Source: Bacillota bacterium (GTDB taxonomy: Bacteria > Bacillota > Bacilli > Alicyclobacillales > SLC66). Taken from it: a stretch of DNA of 37,613 nt. Below the pieces are notes generated by a model. That model searched no databases, had not been told where the DNA came from, and saw nothing but the letters and a program-made list of their open reading frames with translations. The position numbers and the translations under genes are program-made. This document shows, piece by piece, positions 24,364 through 32,521 of this stretch; positions within the stretch are counted from its first letter, which is position 1, and each line of letters starts with the position of its first letter. The stretch covers positions 1 to 37,613 of the forward strand of contig JAJZCB010000030.1 in the NCBI GenBank assembly GCA_021846285.1, given 5' to 3'.

Positions 24364-25467
24364 GTGTTCCTTGACGGCATTCGGGTCATCGATTTCAGCA
24401 CCTTGCTTCCGGGGCCGTACTGCACGATGCGACTGGCCGATCTGGGGGCGAATGTCATTAAGGTTGAACCTCCGACTGGCGATCCGGCCCGCAGCAGGAG
24501 TCGCGCGATCCATGGAAGCGGAGTGGTGTTTTTAGCTAACAATCGAAACAAGCAAAGCGTTTGTCTCGATTTGAAGTCTGACTCTGGCCAGCGCCAGGTC
24601 CAAGCATTGCTGCGGACCGCCGATGTGGTGGTGGAGGGGTTTCGTCCCGGGGTGACAAGTCGTCTCGGGATCGATTATGAAGTGGTCAAAGAACTGAATC
24701 CCGGCGTGGTGTACTGTTCCCTGACCGGTTACGGACAGTCAGGCCCCCTGGTTGAGTTTGGCGGCCACGATCTGAATTATATGGCGCAAAGCGGCATGCT
24801 CTCGCAACTGTGCGATTCGACTGGCCGACCTATCGTGCCCACCGTCCAATGGGCAGACTTGCTGGGCGGAATCGTCGCCGCCGAAGAGATTCTCGCAGCG
24901 CTGGTGCGGCGGCAGCGGAGTGGGGAAGGGGCGTATCTGGATGTGGCCATGACGGATGCTCTGCTTGGCATGTTGCATATACACGCGCTCGCGGCTGACG
25001 AATTTGGTGTGGAAACTGGTGTGGAAGAACTGACTGGCAGCATGGTCTGCTACAATCTCTACGAAACGAAAGACGGTCGAACGGTTTCCCTGGCGGCCCT
25101 GGAAGCAAAATTCTGGATAAACTTTTGTGAATCGGTCGCAAAACCGGAGTGGATCTCTCATCAGTTCTCGCAGACAGTGGATGGCAATCCTGTCTTTAGA
25201 GAAGTGAAGGAACTGTTTCAGGCGCATGATCTGTCGTTTTGGACGCAGCTCGGTGAGCGGGTGGATTGCTGTTTGCAACCTGTGTTGCAGGTGTCGGAAG
25301 CGATGCGAAGCGAGCATGCCCGGGCCAGGGGCGTCGCGTTCGACTTGGATACAGCGCTTTGGGGAAAAGTGCGGCAGGTGCTCACCCACCATAGGGGTGA
25401 GTCGGCTGGGGAGGAGCACCCGGCGATAAAGGCGCCGCCACAGTTGGGAGGGGAATCATTTGTTTGA
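24364..25467 (+). CDS. CaiB/BaiF family III protein, alpha-methylacyl-CoA racemase-like
   Basis: This 367-residue family III CoA-transferase-fold protein has RVIDFSTLLPGPYCTM, ADLGANVIKVEPPTGD and the GGHDLNYMAQSG motif. His135 and Asp165 (WADLLGG) correspond to the catalytic His and Asp of alpha-methylacyl-CoA racemases, and the GHDxNY motif favours racemase over formyl-CoA/carnitine CoA-transferase. It would invert (2R)-2-methylacyl-CoA so that acyl-CoA dehydrogenase can act. GTG follows GAGGAGG. The frame overlaps the thiolase by 8 bp. In the 209-bp gap upstream only TATAAT at 24293-24298 is promoter-like, without a clear -35. Confidence 0.85.
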   Translation: MFLDGIRVIDFSTLLPGPYCTMRLADLGANVIKVEPPTGDPARSRSRAIHGSGVVFLANNRNKQSVCLDLKSDSGQRQVQALLRTADVVVEGFRPGVTSRLGIDYEVVKELNPGVVYCSLTGYGQSGPLVEFGGHDLNYMAQSGMLSQLCDSTGRPIVPTVQWADLLGGIVAAEEILAALVRRQRSGEGAYLDVAMTDALLGMLHIHALAADEFGVETGVEELTGSMVCYNLYETKDGRTVSLAALEAKFWINFCESVAKPEWISHQFSQTVDGNPVFREVKELFQAHDLSFWTQLGERVDCCLQPVLQVSEAMRSEHARARGVAFDLDTALWGKVRQVLTHHRGESAGEEHPAIKAPPQLGGESFV

Positions 25468-26641
25468 AGCAGTGATTGTGGATGCGATGCGCACGCCGTT
25501 GGGACGGCGCAAGGGCAGTTTGTCAAACACTCATCCTGTGGATCTGTTGGCGCACGTATTGAACCATTTGGTTGACAGAAATCGCCTTGACGCGGCCACC
25601 GTGGACGACGTCATCGTAGGATGTGTGGACCAGGTGGGCGAACAGGCGGTCAACATTGGACGCAACGCATGGCTGTCCGCAGGATTGCCGGAATCTGTTC
25701 CGGCGGTCACGATTGACCGTCAGTGTGGATCCAGTTTGCAAGCGCTTCACTTTGCGGCGCAAGGAGTCATGGCGGGATCGTATGACATTGCCATAGCTGC
25801 AGGAGTGGAGTCGATGACGAGGGTGCCCATGCTCTGCACGGTGGGGATTCACGGTACGCCTATGACTGAAGATTTGGATCGGCGTTATCAGATGGACCGC
25901 TGGAATCGTACGTTTTTCGATCAGGCGCTGGGGGCGGAGATGATCGCGAAACAATGGGGGCTCACCCGCGAGGATCTGGATCGCTTCGGTCTGCGCAGCC
26001 ATCAGTTGGCGGCCGCCGCGCGTCAGGCGGGACGGTTTCAGGCGGAAATCATCGCGATGCCTGTGCGCACAACGACCGGAGATACGAAAGAGTTCTTCGA
26101 AGACGAAGGCATTCGGGCTGATACCAGTTTGGCAAAAATGGCGTCATTGGCGCCCGCGTTCCCCGATCTCGAATTGATCACCGCAGGGAACGCCAGCCAA
26201 ATTTCCGACGGCGCGAGCGCAGCTTTGGTGACCACGCCGGAGACGGCGAAACGTCTGGGATTGCGCCCGCGCGCGCGCTTCGTGTCCTTCGCTGTCGCCG
26301 GCGTCGACCCGGTGAGCATGTTGACGGGACCCATCCCGGCGACGCGCAAGGCGTTGGATCGGGCGGGACTCAAGGTTGAAGACATCGATCTGTTTGAGGT
26401 CAACGAGGCGTTCGCGTCTGTCGTGCTGGCCTGGCAAAAGGAAATTGGCGCTCCCTGGGACCGAGTCAACGTCCACGGCGGCGCCATTGCGCTGGGTCAT
26501 CCGCTTGGCGCAACTGGAACGCGCATCACGGCGAGTTTGCTGAGTGCGCTGGAGCAACGGAGCGGCCGCTATGGGTTGATGGCGATTTGCGAAGGGGGAG
26601 GCATGGCCAACGCGACCATCATCGAGCGGCTTGCAACTTGA
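25460..26641 (+). CDS. Acetyl-CoA C-acyltransferase (thiolase)
   Basis: This 393-residue thiolase has the acyl-binding Cys89 in DRQCGSSLQA, the NEAFA loop, the His of GGAIALGHPLGATG and the second Cys in CEGGGMANA. It cleaves 3-oxoacyl-CoA to acetyl- or propionyl-CoA plus a shortened acyl-CoA, and its neighbours indicate the degradative direction. TTG 25460 is preceded by GGGAGGGG and overlaps the upstream gene by 8 bp, so the two are translationally coupled. Confidence 0.94.
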   Translation: MFEAVIVDAMRTPLGRRKGSLSNTHPVDLLAHVLNHLVDRNRLDAATVDDVIVGCVDQVGEQAVNIGRNAWLSAGLPESVPAVTIDRQCGSSLQALHFAAQGVMAGSYDIAIAAGVESMTRVPMLCTVGIHGTPMTEDLDRRYQMDRWNRTFFDQALGAEMIAKQWGLTREDLDRFGLRSHQLAAAARQAGRFQAEIIAMPVRTTTGDTKEFFEDEGIRADTSLAKMASLAPAFPDLELITAGNASQISDGASAALVTTPETAKRLGLRPRARFVSFAVAGVDPVSMLTGPIPATRKALDRAGLKVEDIDLFEVNEAFASVVLAWQKEIGAPWDRVNVHGGAIALGHPLGATGTRITASLLSALEQRSGRYGLMAICEGGGMANATIIERLAT

Positions 26642-26733
26642 GTTGCATCGGCGGCCTCTGACATGCGGCCAGTCGGCACGGTGGATCGCGGAACGAACGC
26701 CGGGAGATTCATGGACAAATGGGGGAGTAGATA

Positions 26734-27495
26734 GTGGATCTGCAAGGAAAAACGTTCATCGTCACGGGCGGCGGTTCGGGGCTGGGAGCGGGCACAGCCA
26801 GAGTGTTTGCGGAGGCGGGCGCCCATGTGGCCATATTCGATGTGAACGAGACTGCCGGCAGACAATTGGCGGAGGAAATAAACGGTCAGTTTGTGCGGAC
26901 GGATGTCTCCGACAGCGACAGCGTAAAAAACGCAGTGGCTGCGGTGGTGACCGCTGCCGGTCCGCTGCACGGAGTGGTCCATTGCGCGGGCATCGGAAGC
27001 GCGGCCAAGGTGCTCGGGAAGCAGGGGCCCCATTCTGCTGACCAGTTCGCCCGAGTGATACAGGTGAATGTAATCGGAACGTTCAATGTCATTTGCTGGG
27101 TGGCGGCCGCCGTTCGCGACACGGAGCCGAACGCTGATGGAGAGCGGGGCGTTATCGTCACAACCGCCTCGGTGGCGGCCTTTGAAGGCCAGATTGGTCA
27201 GGCGGCGTATGCGGCGTCCAAAGGCGGTGTGGTGAGCATGACATTGCCCGTTGCGCGTGAGTTGGCCCCATATGGCATCCGCGTCGTCAGCATCGCGCCG
27301 GGCATCTTTGACACGCCGATGTTGGGTCAACTGCCCGCGGAGGCGCGGAGTTCCCTCGGCGCGCAGGTGCCCTTCCCGCCGCGGTTGGGGCAGCCCCGGG
27401 AGTACGGAATGCTGGCCAGGCATATTGTGGAGAATCCGATGTTGAACGGCGAGGTCATTCGCCTTGACGGCGCCATCCGCATGGCGCCGCGTTAA
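26734..27495 (+). CDS. HSD10-like SDR, probable 3-hydroxyacyl-CoA dehydrogenase
   Basis: This 253-residue SDR has TGGGSGLG, an Asp after strand two (IFDVNE) predicting NAD, HCAG in place of NNAG, and the catalytic Ser and YAASK. The segment GVIVTTASVAAFEGQIGQAAYAASKGG and the ending NGEVIRLDGAIRM are characteristic of type-2/type-10 17-beta-hydroxysteroid / 2-methyl-3-hydroxyacyl-CoA dehydrogenases. It would catalyse the third step of beta-oxidation, including of 2-methyl-branched acyl-CoA. GTG is preceded by GGGGGAG. It lies between thiolase and acyl-CoA dehydrogenase. Confidence 0.88.
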   Translation: MDLQGKTFIVTGGGSGLGAGTARVFAEAGAHVAIFDVNETAGRQLAEEINGQFVRTDVSDSDSVKNAVAAVVTAAGPLHGVVHCAGIGSAAKVLGKQGPHSADQFARVIQVNVIGTFNVICWVAAAVRDTEPNADGERGVIVTTASVAAFEGQIGQAAYAASKGGVVSMTLPVARELAPYGIRVVSIAPGIFDTPMLGQLPAEARSSLGAQVPFPPRLGQPREYGMLARHIVENPMLNGEVIRLDGAIRMAPR

Positions 27496-27574
27496 AGACG
27501 GCTCGTTATTGAATTGGCGTGCGCGCCAACGCTAGGGCATGAGAAAGGCGCTGCGCAAGAGGAGAGAGGATTCA

Positions 27575-28720
27575 TTGCGCCATCCGTATCTCACGGAAGA
27601 ACACGACATCTTTCGGCGCTCCGTGCGCCGATTCCTGGAGAAAGAAGCTGTTCCTTATTTTGACGAATGGGAACGGGAGCGGTTGATTCCTAAAGCGTTT
27701 TGGCTGAAGATGGGAGAGCAGGGGTTCTTGTGTCCGATGGCGCCCGAGGAGTACGGCGGAGCCGGTGGGGACTTTGGTTTCTCTGTAGTGGTCAACGAAG
27801 AACTGGAACGAGTGGGCTCTGGTATGGTGGGCATCGGACTGCACAACGACATCGTGGTGCCCTACCTGGTCAGTTACGGCACTGCGGAACAAAAACGCCG
27901 CTGGCTGCCTGGTTGCGTGAGCGGCGAACACATCACCGCGATCGCCATGACCGAACCGGGGGCGGGTTCGGACTTGGCAAGCATCTGCACCACTGCCTCG
28001 CGTGACGGTGATTCTTATATCATCAAGGGACAAAAGACGTTTATCACCAATGGCATCCAATCGGACTTGGTGGTGGTGGCGTGCAAAACGGATCCTCAGG
28101 CCAGTAAACCTCAAGAGGCAATCAGCCTATTCGTGGTGGAAGCGGGGATGCCGGGGTTCACCCGCGGGCGCAAGTTGAACAAAATAGGCCAGCACAGTCA
28201 GGACACGGCAGAACTGTTTTTCGAGGATTGCCGGGTGCCGGCGGACAACATTCTGGGGCGAGAAGGAGAAGGATTCCGCTACCTGATGGAGAAACTTCAA
28301 CAAGAGCGTTTGGTGGTTGTGCTGGTTGCGCAAGTCGCGATGGAAGAGGCTCTACGCGTCACCATCGATTATGTGAAGCAGCGTAAGGCTTTTGGGCAAC
28401 CCATCAGCAAGTTCCAAAACACTCGTTTCAAAATGGCCGAGATGGCCACTCAGGTGGAAATCAGTCGCGCCTTCCTCAGTCAATTGATTGTCCGCCACAT
28501 GGCCGGAGAGAATATTGTTGCGGAGGTTTCCATGGCCAAGTGGTGGTCAACCGATACGGCCAAACAGGTGATCGCCGAATGCCTGCAATTGCACGGTGGA
28601 TACGGGTACATGGAGGATTACGAGATCGCTCGCCGCTACCGGGACATCGCCGTAATGTCCATTTACGCAGGCACCAATGAGATTATGAAAACCATCATCG
28701 CGAAGAACCTGGGTTTGTAA
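27575..28720 (+). CDS. Acyl-CoA dehydrogenase
   Basis: This 381-residue FAD enzyme has MTEPGAGSDLA (FAD/substrate signature 1), QLHGGYGYMEDY and the catalytic base Glu369 in YAGTNEIM, the position used by short/medium-chain ACADs. It makes trans-2-enoyl-CoA, passing electrons to ETF. TTG 27575 is preferred over ATG 27539 because GGAGAGAGGA directly precedes it and the protein then begins RHPYLTEEHDIFRR as in homologues. It ends the degradation gene set. The gap after it, 28721-28789, shows no convincing terminator. Confidence 0.92.
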   Translation: MRHPYLTEEHDIFRRSVRRFLEKEAVPYFDEWERERLIPKAFWLKMGEQGFLCPMAPEEYGGAGGDFGFSVVVNEELERVGSGMVGIGLHNDIVVPYLVSYGTAEQKRRWLPGCVSGEHITAIAMTEPGAGSDLASICTTASRDGDSYIIKGQKTFITNGIQSDLVVVACKTDPQASKPQEAISLFVVEAGMPGFTRGRKLNKIGQHSQDTAELFFEDCRVPADNILGREGEGFRYLMEKLQQERLVVVLVAQVAMEEALRVTIDYVKQRKAFGQPISKFQNTRFKMAEMATQVEISRAFLSQLIVRHMAGENIVAEVSMAKWWSTDTAKQVIAECLQLHGGYGYMEDYEIARRYRDIAVMSIYAGTNEIMKTIIAKNLGL

Positions 28721-28789
28721 CAGTGAGTATCCTATGTGGATTTTTTCCCGATGGCGATTGTTTCCGGGAGGAGAACCCATAAAAATCCA

Positions 28790-28818
28790 TTGACAACAGT
28801 CTCAAGCGATGGTATACT
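28790..28818 (+). promoter_or_regulatory. Consensus sigma-A promoter of the M-box transcript
   Basis: TTGACA (28790-28795) is perfect and TATACT (28813-28818) is one base from consensus, with a 17-bp spacer. A small hairpin GCGGCAA/TTGCCGC (28823-28829 / 28846-28852) precedes the riboswitch. Confidence 0.85.
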
Positions 28819-28861
28819 GCACGCGGCAAGACAGATTGGAGTTTTTTGCCGCATATAACCA

Positions 28862-29010
28862 GTCCTCGTTAGGCGAGGCTTCTATACGAATATATGCCAC
28901 TGCCCGGAAACGTCGAAAGACGCCAATGGGTTGACCAGGTATTGCCGGCTTAAGGCTTTACTTAATGTGGCTGAGCATCGCTCAAAGTCGTATAGTGCCA
29001 AAGCTCAACC
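28862..29010 (+). promoter_or_regulatory. M-box (ykoK) Mg2+ riboswitch aptamer
   Basis: The sequence carries the conserved M-box blocks in order: CTCGTTAGGCGAGGCT, TGCCACTGCCCGGAAACGTC, GAAAGACGCCAATGGGT, then CTTAATGTGGCTGAGC and GTATAGTGCCAAAGCTC. These match the B. subtilis mgtE (ykoK) leader nearly base for base in the core. M-box RNAs bind several Mg2+ ions and compact when Mg2+ is plentiful, allowing a terminator to form. Here an intrinsic terminator follows at 29062-29090, and CAGGGG just after the aptamer (29011-29016) could pair with its 5' arm as an antiterminator. The gene controlled is the NRMT transporter. Confidence 0.95.
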
Positions 29011-29061
29011 AGGGGGATTGTATAAGCTGTGCACTTTGGTTACGGTGCGTGGGTTACAATG

Positions 29062-29090
29062 CCCCTGAACATGTTCAGGGGTTTCGCTTT
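29062..29090 (+). terminator. Riboswitch-controlled intrinsic terminator
   Basis: CCCCTGAA-CATG-TTCAGGGG (29062-29081) is a perfect 8-bp stem followed by TTTCGCTTT. Placed between the M-box and the transporter gene, it is the expected expression platform, off when Mg2+ is high. Confidence 0.88.
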
Positions 29091-29241
29091 GCGTACGCGC
29101 GACTTTCATTCTCTCCCCGAGAGGCGGTGGTAGGTTTGGATTCGGACTCGTGCAGTCGAAGTACAGGCAGAACAACCGTGTTGCCGGCTGACTGTTTTAT
29201 GCTGAACTTCAGCCTACTACGCCTACGGGAGGGAACCCGCG

Positions 29242-30588
29242 ATGAGCAAACACGTTGCGTACACCCAATTTATCGACTTCGAAGAAGATGTGAAAATACG
29301 CGCTAGAGATCAGGCCAGAGTTGTAGCTTTGCGGGAAAAGAAGGGTTGGCTGTTTCGGTTGATGCTTGGACTGGTCCTGATCGGTCCAGGGGTGCTTGTG
29401 ATGATCGCGGACAACGATGCCGGCGGCGTGATTACTTACGCGCAAACAGGCGCTGCCTATGGGATTGGGTTCTTCATCCCAGCCCTGCTGCTTTCGGGAT
29501 TCATCGCCTATGTCGTTCAGGAGATGACGGTTCGTTTGGGGGCTGTCACGCATCGCGGGCATGCGGAAATGATCTGGGGCCGTTATGGCGCGTTTTGGGG
29601 CTGGTTCTCTCTTGTCGATTTGGTGCTCGCCAATATTTTAACGTTGATCACGGAATTTATCGGCGTCACCCTTGGCCTCGGAGTCTTTGGCGTACCGCAT
29701 GCGGTGAGCGCCGCCGCGGCGATTGCCGTTGACGTAGTTGTGCTGCTCGTTTTGCGTTACTATGCCTGGGAGCGGGTATCACTGTGGATTGCCCTGGGTA
29801 ATCTTGTGTTTATTCCACTGGCGTTAATGGCTCATCCGCACTGGTCAACCGTTGTGGCCGCTTTCTCCACTTGGCGCATTCAAGGGGGTTTTACACCCGC
29901 ATTTCTGTTTATTGTGCTTGCGAATTTTGGAACAACGATTGCCCCGTGGATGCTCTTCTTCCAACAATCGGCTGTTGTGGACAAAGGGTTGACTGTCCAT
30001 GACATTCACCACGGACGCATGGATACGGCGATTGGAACAGTTGCGATGGTGGCCGTGGCTGTGGCGCTGGTCATTTTGACGGGAAGTCTTGTCCACGGCA
30101 TGCCAGGCGCTTCGAATCTGGACATCCAGCAGATTTTGCGGGTGCTCGGTCAACGCCTTGGCCCCATCGGTGAGGATCTGTTCGCTCTCGGTTTAGTCGA
30201 GGCGGGCATGATTGCGGCGATTGCGCTGACCGCCAGCACGTCGTGGGCGATGGGGGAAGCGTTTCAGTGGCCAAAGAGCATCAATATGCCAGCTCGCAGA
30301 GCGTGGCGCTTTTACTTGCCGGGTCTTTTGAGCGCCGTGATCGCCGCTGCCGTCGTACTGATTCCGCATGCTCCCCTCGGATTTCTCAATCTGACGGTGC
30401 AAGTGGTCGCATCGATTTTCATGCCGGCCGCCATGCTCTTCTTACTGCTGCTTCTCAACGATGCAACCATTATGGGCGAGTACAAAAATCGGAAATGGCA
30501 AAATATAGCCGCCTTTAGCATCGTGGGGTTGCTTGTAGCGCTCAACGGTGTGTATGGATTGTCAGTCGTCATGCCGCATCTTTTTTAG
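29242..30588 (+). CDS. NRMT-type Mg2+ transporter under M-box control, paralog 2
   Basis: This 448-residue SLC11-fold membrane protein with about 11 TM segments is closely similar to the minus-strand paralog at 13564-14877. TM1 reads DNDAGG (57-62) in place of the DPGN core, and TM6 reads IAPWMLFFQQSAV with Ala replacing the Mn/Fe-selecting methionine. NRMT proteins with these changes transport Mg2+ and are known M-box targets; the riboswitch 230 bp upstream supports that assignment strongly. It should import Mg2+ at low cytosolic concentration. GGAGGG lies about 10 bp before the ATG. A 56-residue membrane protein follows 66 bp downstream. Confidence 0.92.
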   Translation: MSKHVAYTQFIDFEEDVKIRARDQARVVALREKKGWLFRLMLGLVLIGPGVLVMIADNDAGGVITYAQTGAAYGIGFFIPALLLSGFIAYVVQEMTVRLGAVTHRGHAEMIWGRYGAFWGWFSLVDLVLANILTLITEFIGVTLGLGVFGVPHAVSAAAAIAVDVVVLLVLRYYAWERVSLWIALGNLVFIPLALMAHPHWSTVVAAFSTWRIQGGFTPAFLFIVLANFGTTIAPWMLFFQQSAVVDKGLTVHDIHHGRMDTAIGTVAMVAVAVALVILTGSLVHGMPGASNLDIQQILRVLGQRLGPIGEDLFALGLVEAGMIAAIALTASTSWAMGEAFQWPKSINMPARRAWRFYLPGLLSAVIAAAVVLIPHAPLGFLNLTVQVVASIFMPAAMLFLLLLLNDATIMGEYKNRKWQNIAAFSIVGLLVALNGVYGLSVVMPHLF

Positions 30589-30654
30589 AGCTTGTTCGCC
30601 AGTGTTCAGATCCATGGACGGAATCCACGTCAAGGTATACGAGGGGTGATTGCG

Positions 30655-30825
30655 GTGAAAAAGGATACGCTTAATCTTGTCACACGATCGGACTACCCGG
30701 CGCCCGTGGAACTGACAAGAGCTCAGTTGAGAGGCTGGGTTCGAGTTGTGTTTTGGGGCCTTCGCGTCTATATCGTTGTCATGATCGCGCTCGTTGCCAT
30801 CGGATTTGCTCGCGGTCACGCATGA
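30655..30825 (+). CDS. 56-residue single-pass membrane protein, downstream of NRMT
   Basis: This small protein has a polar N-terminal half (LVTRSDYPAPVELTRAQL) and one C-terminal TM helix (VVFWGLRVYIVVMIALVAIGF). GAGGGG (30641-30646) precedes GTG 30655 by 8 bp, a convincing initiation site. It follows the Mg2+ transporter with no terminator between, so it should be under the same M-box. A regulator or accessory subunit of the transporter, by analogy with small proteins that act on other Mg2+ transporters, is a guess; no family was recognised. Confidence 0.7.
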   Translation: MKKDTLNLVTRSDYPAPVELTRAQLRGWVRVVFWGLRVYIVVMIALVAIGFARGHA

Positions 30826-30835
30826 ATCTAGATGA

Positions 30836-30899
30836 CTCGGAAACACCTCTGTGATGAGTGTTCGTCCGAATGCGGGAGTCCGCAGAGGGAGCATCCGAG
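30836..30899. terminator. Nested inverted repeats between convergent genes
   Basis: CTCGGA/TCCGAG, CCTCTG/CAGAGG and an inner TGCGG/CCGCA nest into one interrupted fold between the small membrane protein and the 3' end of the dipeptidase gene. No T-run; a weak candidate transcript end. Confidence 0.3.
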
Positions 30900-30918
30900 G
30901 CGCGGCTCCCGGTTCCGG

Positions 30919-32250
30919 CTAGCAGCAGTAGCGCCGACTGCGCTTCTGGCGCTCGTCGCGGTCGGGGAAGTCGTCAGGATCGTCCTCATCAGGGCTTATC
31001 ATCGGTCGTCCGCGATGGGCATTCGTTTGACCAGCGCTATCTTTGCTGTCTGGCGAACCTGGGATGCCGGAGGCATTTTCAAATGTGCCAAATACGATCG
31101 GTTCGCCGTCTTTCACCATCTGCCTACCCTTGGCAAACACGTGGCGGATCTGATACCGCTCGTCAGTCAACAGCAAATCGGCGTCGTATCCTGGATGGAT
31201 CGCGCCCTTGTGTTCCAGCTTCAGGACTCTCGCAACGTGTCTTGTCACGATGCCTATGGCCACTTCGATGGGAACTTCCTCATCGACGATTGCGTCGCGT
31301 GTTTCTTCCCATAGAGTCGTAATCGACCCAATGCCCATGACCACCAATTTGCCCTTGTCGTCAAAGATCGGAGAACTGCCGTTGCTGTCTGAACTCATCG
31401 TGATCAAATGCGGCTTCACGCCCGCATCGAGCAGTCGTCGAATGGCCAGCGACGGCTTGACGGAAACGTGATCGTGTTCATCCGGACGGATTCCCGACGT
31501 GACGTCTACGATTCCGCCGTCCCTGCCGTAACGGATGGCTTCCTTCAACAGGTCCGCGTTGCGGTTCAGATGCGTCGGAGTGAACGTTGATTTTGGCAAT
31601 TCGGTTTTCTTGAGCACTTCAAAGAGGATGTCCAGTTTGCTGTCGTCATCCCCGACATGCAGGTGCACTACGCCAGCCTTTCCGGATAACAGCCCGCCAA
31701 CGCGAGCTTCACTGGCGAGTTCCGAAAGGTCATGGTCGCTGGGGTGGCTGGAACGCATGTCGGAAATCGCGATTTCCCCTACTCCAATTACTTTATCGAT
31801 CAGGACAATATCGGACCGTGGCATCCCGGTGATTGTACGCGTGGGGATCTGATAGGCGCCACAGTAGATGTAGGTGCTCACCCCTTCAAAATCCAGCGCC
31901 ATAGCCTTGGCCAACAGTTCACGGGTGGTCCTCGTCACACCGTCCGTACCGAGGACTCCGACAGCTGTCGTCACGCCTGACGCAGTGATGTGGCTGAGTG
32001 AAATTTCCGGCGTCCGATAGTGAAACCCTCCCTCTCCGCCGCCTCCGGCCATGTGCACGTGTTGGTCGACCAGACCCGGAAACAGCGTCAGGCCGTCGGC
32101 GTCGAGTTCAACAATGCCAGGAAATGAGCCATGGAGACTGAGATCGTCGGCAATGGCCAATATGTGGCGGCCGCCGATCAAAATATCTTTCTGACCCAAC
32201 GGTTTTGGCGCGTATACGGTGGCGCCGCGAATCAGGGTGAGCAAGGCCAT
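30919..32250 (-). CDS. iadA: Isoaspartyl dipeptidase (beta-aspartyl peptidase)
   Basis: This 443-residue amidohydrolase-superfamily enzyme matches IadA: HVHMAGGGGEGGFHYRTPE with the metal-binding HxH, THLNRN, the catalytic Asp in MSSDSNGSSPIFDD and PGYDADLLL. It releases isoaspartate from beta-aspartyl dipeptides arising from damaged proteins. In E. coli IadA the metal-bridging residue is a carbamylated Lys in IGVKCAISD; here the segment reads IGVGEIAISD, aligning Glu with that Lys. A ~50-residue acidic/basic tail ending RRYCC extends beyond the usual ~390 residues. Start 32250 is chosen because GGAGG lies 7 bp upstream; the frame continues 61 codons further without an RBS. Confidence 0.88.
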   Translation of the reverse strand: MALLTLIRGATVYAPKPLGQKDILIGGRHILAIADDLSLHGSFPGIVELDADGLTLFPGLVDQHVHMAGGGGEGGFHYRTPEISLSHITASGVTTAVGVLGTDGVTRTTRELLAKAMALDFEGVSTYIYCGAYQIPTRTITGMPRSDIVLIDKVIGVGEIAISDMRSSHPSDHDLSELASEARVGGLLSGKAGVVHLHVGDDDSKLDILFEVLKKTELPKSTFTPTHLNRNADLLKEAIRYGRDGGIVDVTSGIRPDEHDHVSVKPSLAIRRLLDAGVKPHLITMSSDSNGSSPIFDDKGKLVVMGIGSITTLWEETRDAIVDEEVPIEVAIGIVTRHVARVLKLEHKGAIHPGYDADLLLTDERYQIRHVFAKGRQMVKDGEPIVFGTFENASGIPGSPDSKDSAGQTNAHRGRPMISPDEDDPDDFPDRDERQKRSRRYCC

Positions 32251-32521
32251 GCCACAACCTCCATCGTGGATTTCCTTACCCAGTATGGTCCAGGAACGGG
32301 TTGTTTCAGACACAGGTGCGGGGGTAAAAGGAACTTGGGTTTCCTGTGGAATTCGCTTTTCTGCCGAGGGGCTGCTCACAGGCGTCGTGTATCCGGAGGT
32401 TTTCCCGGGTCGCGGGCCAGAACATGAAAACATGAACTATCGCAGTAGTGTAACAACGGGAATGCGAGTATGATAGATGTTGATGATTATCACCGCTTTA
32501 CTGGGAAAGGGGTTCGTGTTT

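Noticed and set aside
26569-27423. 284-residue minus-strand ORF
   Set aside because: Antisense to the HSD10-like SDR; composition is that of a shadow frame.
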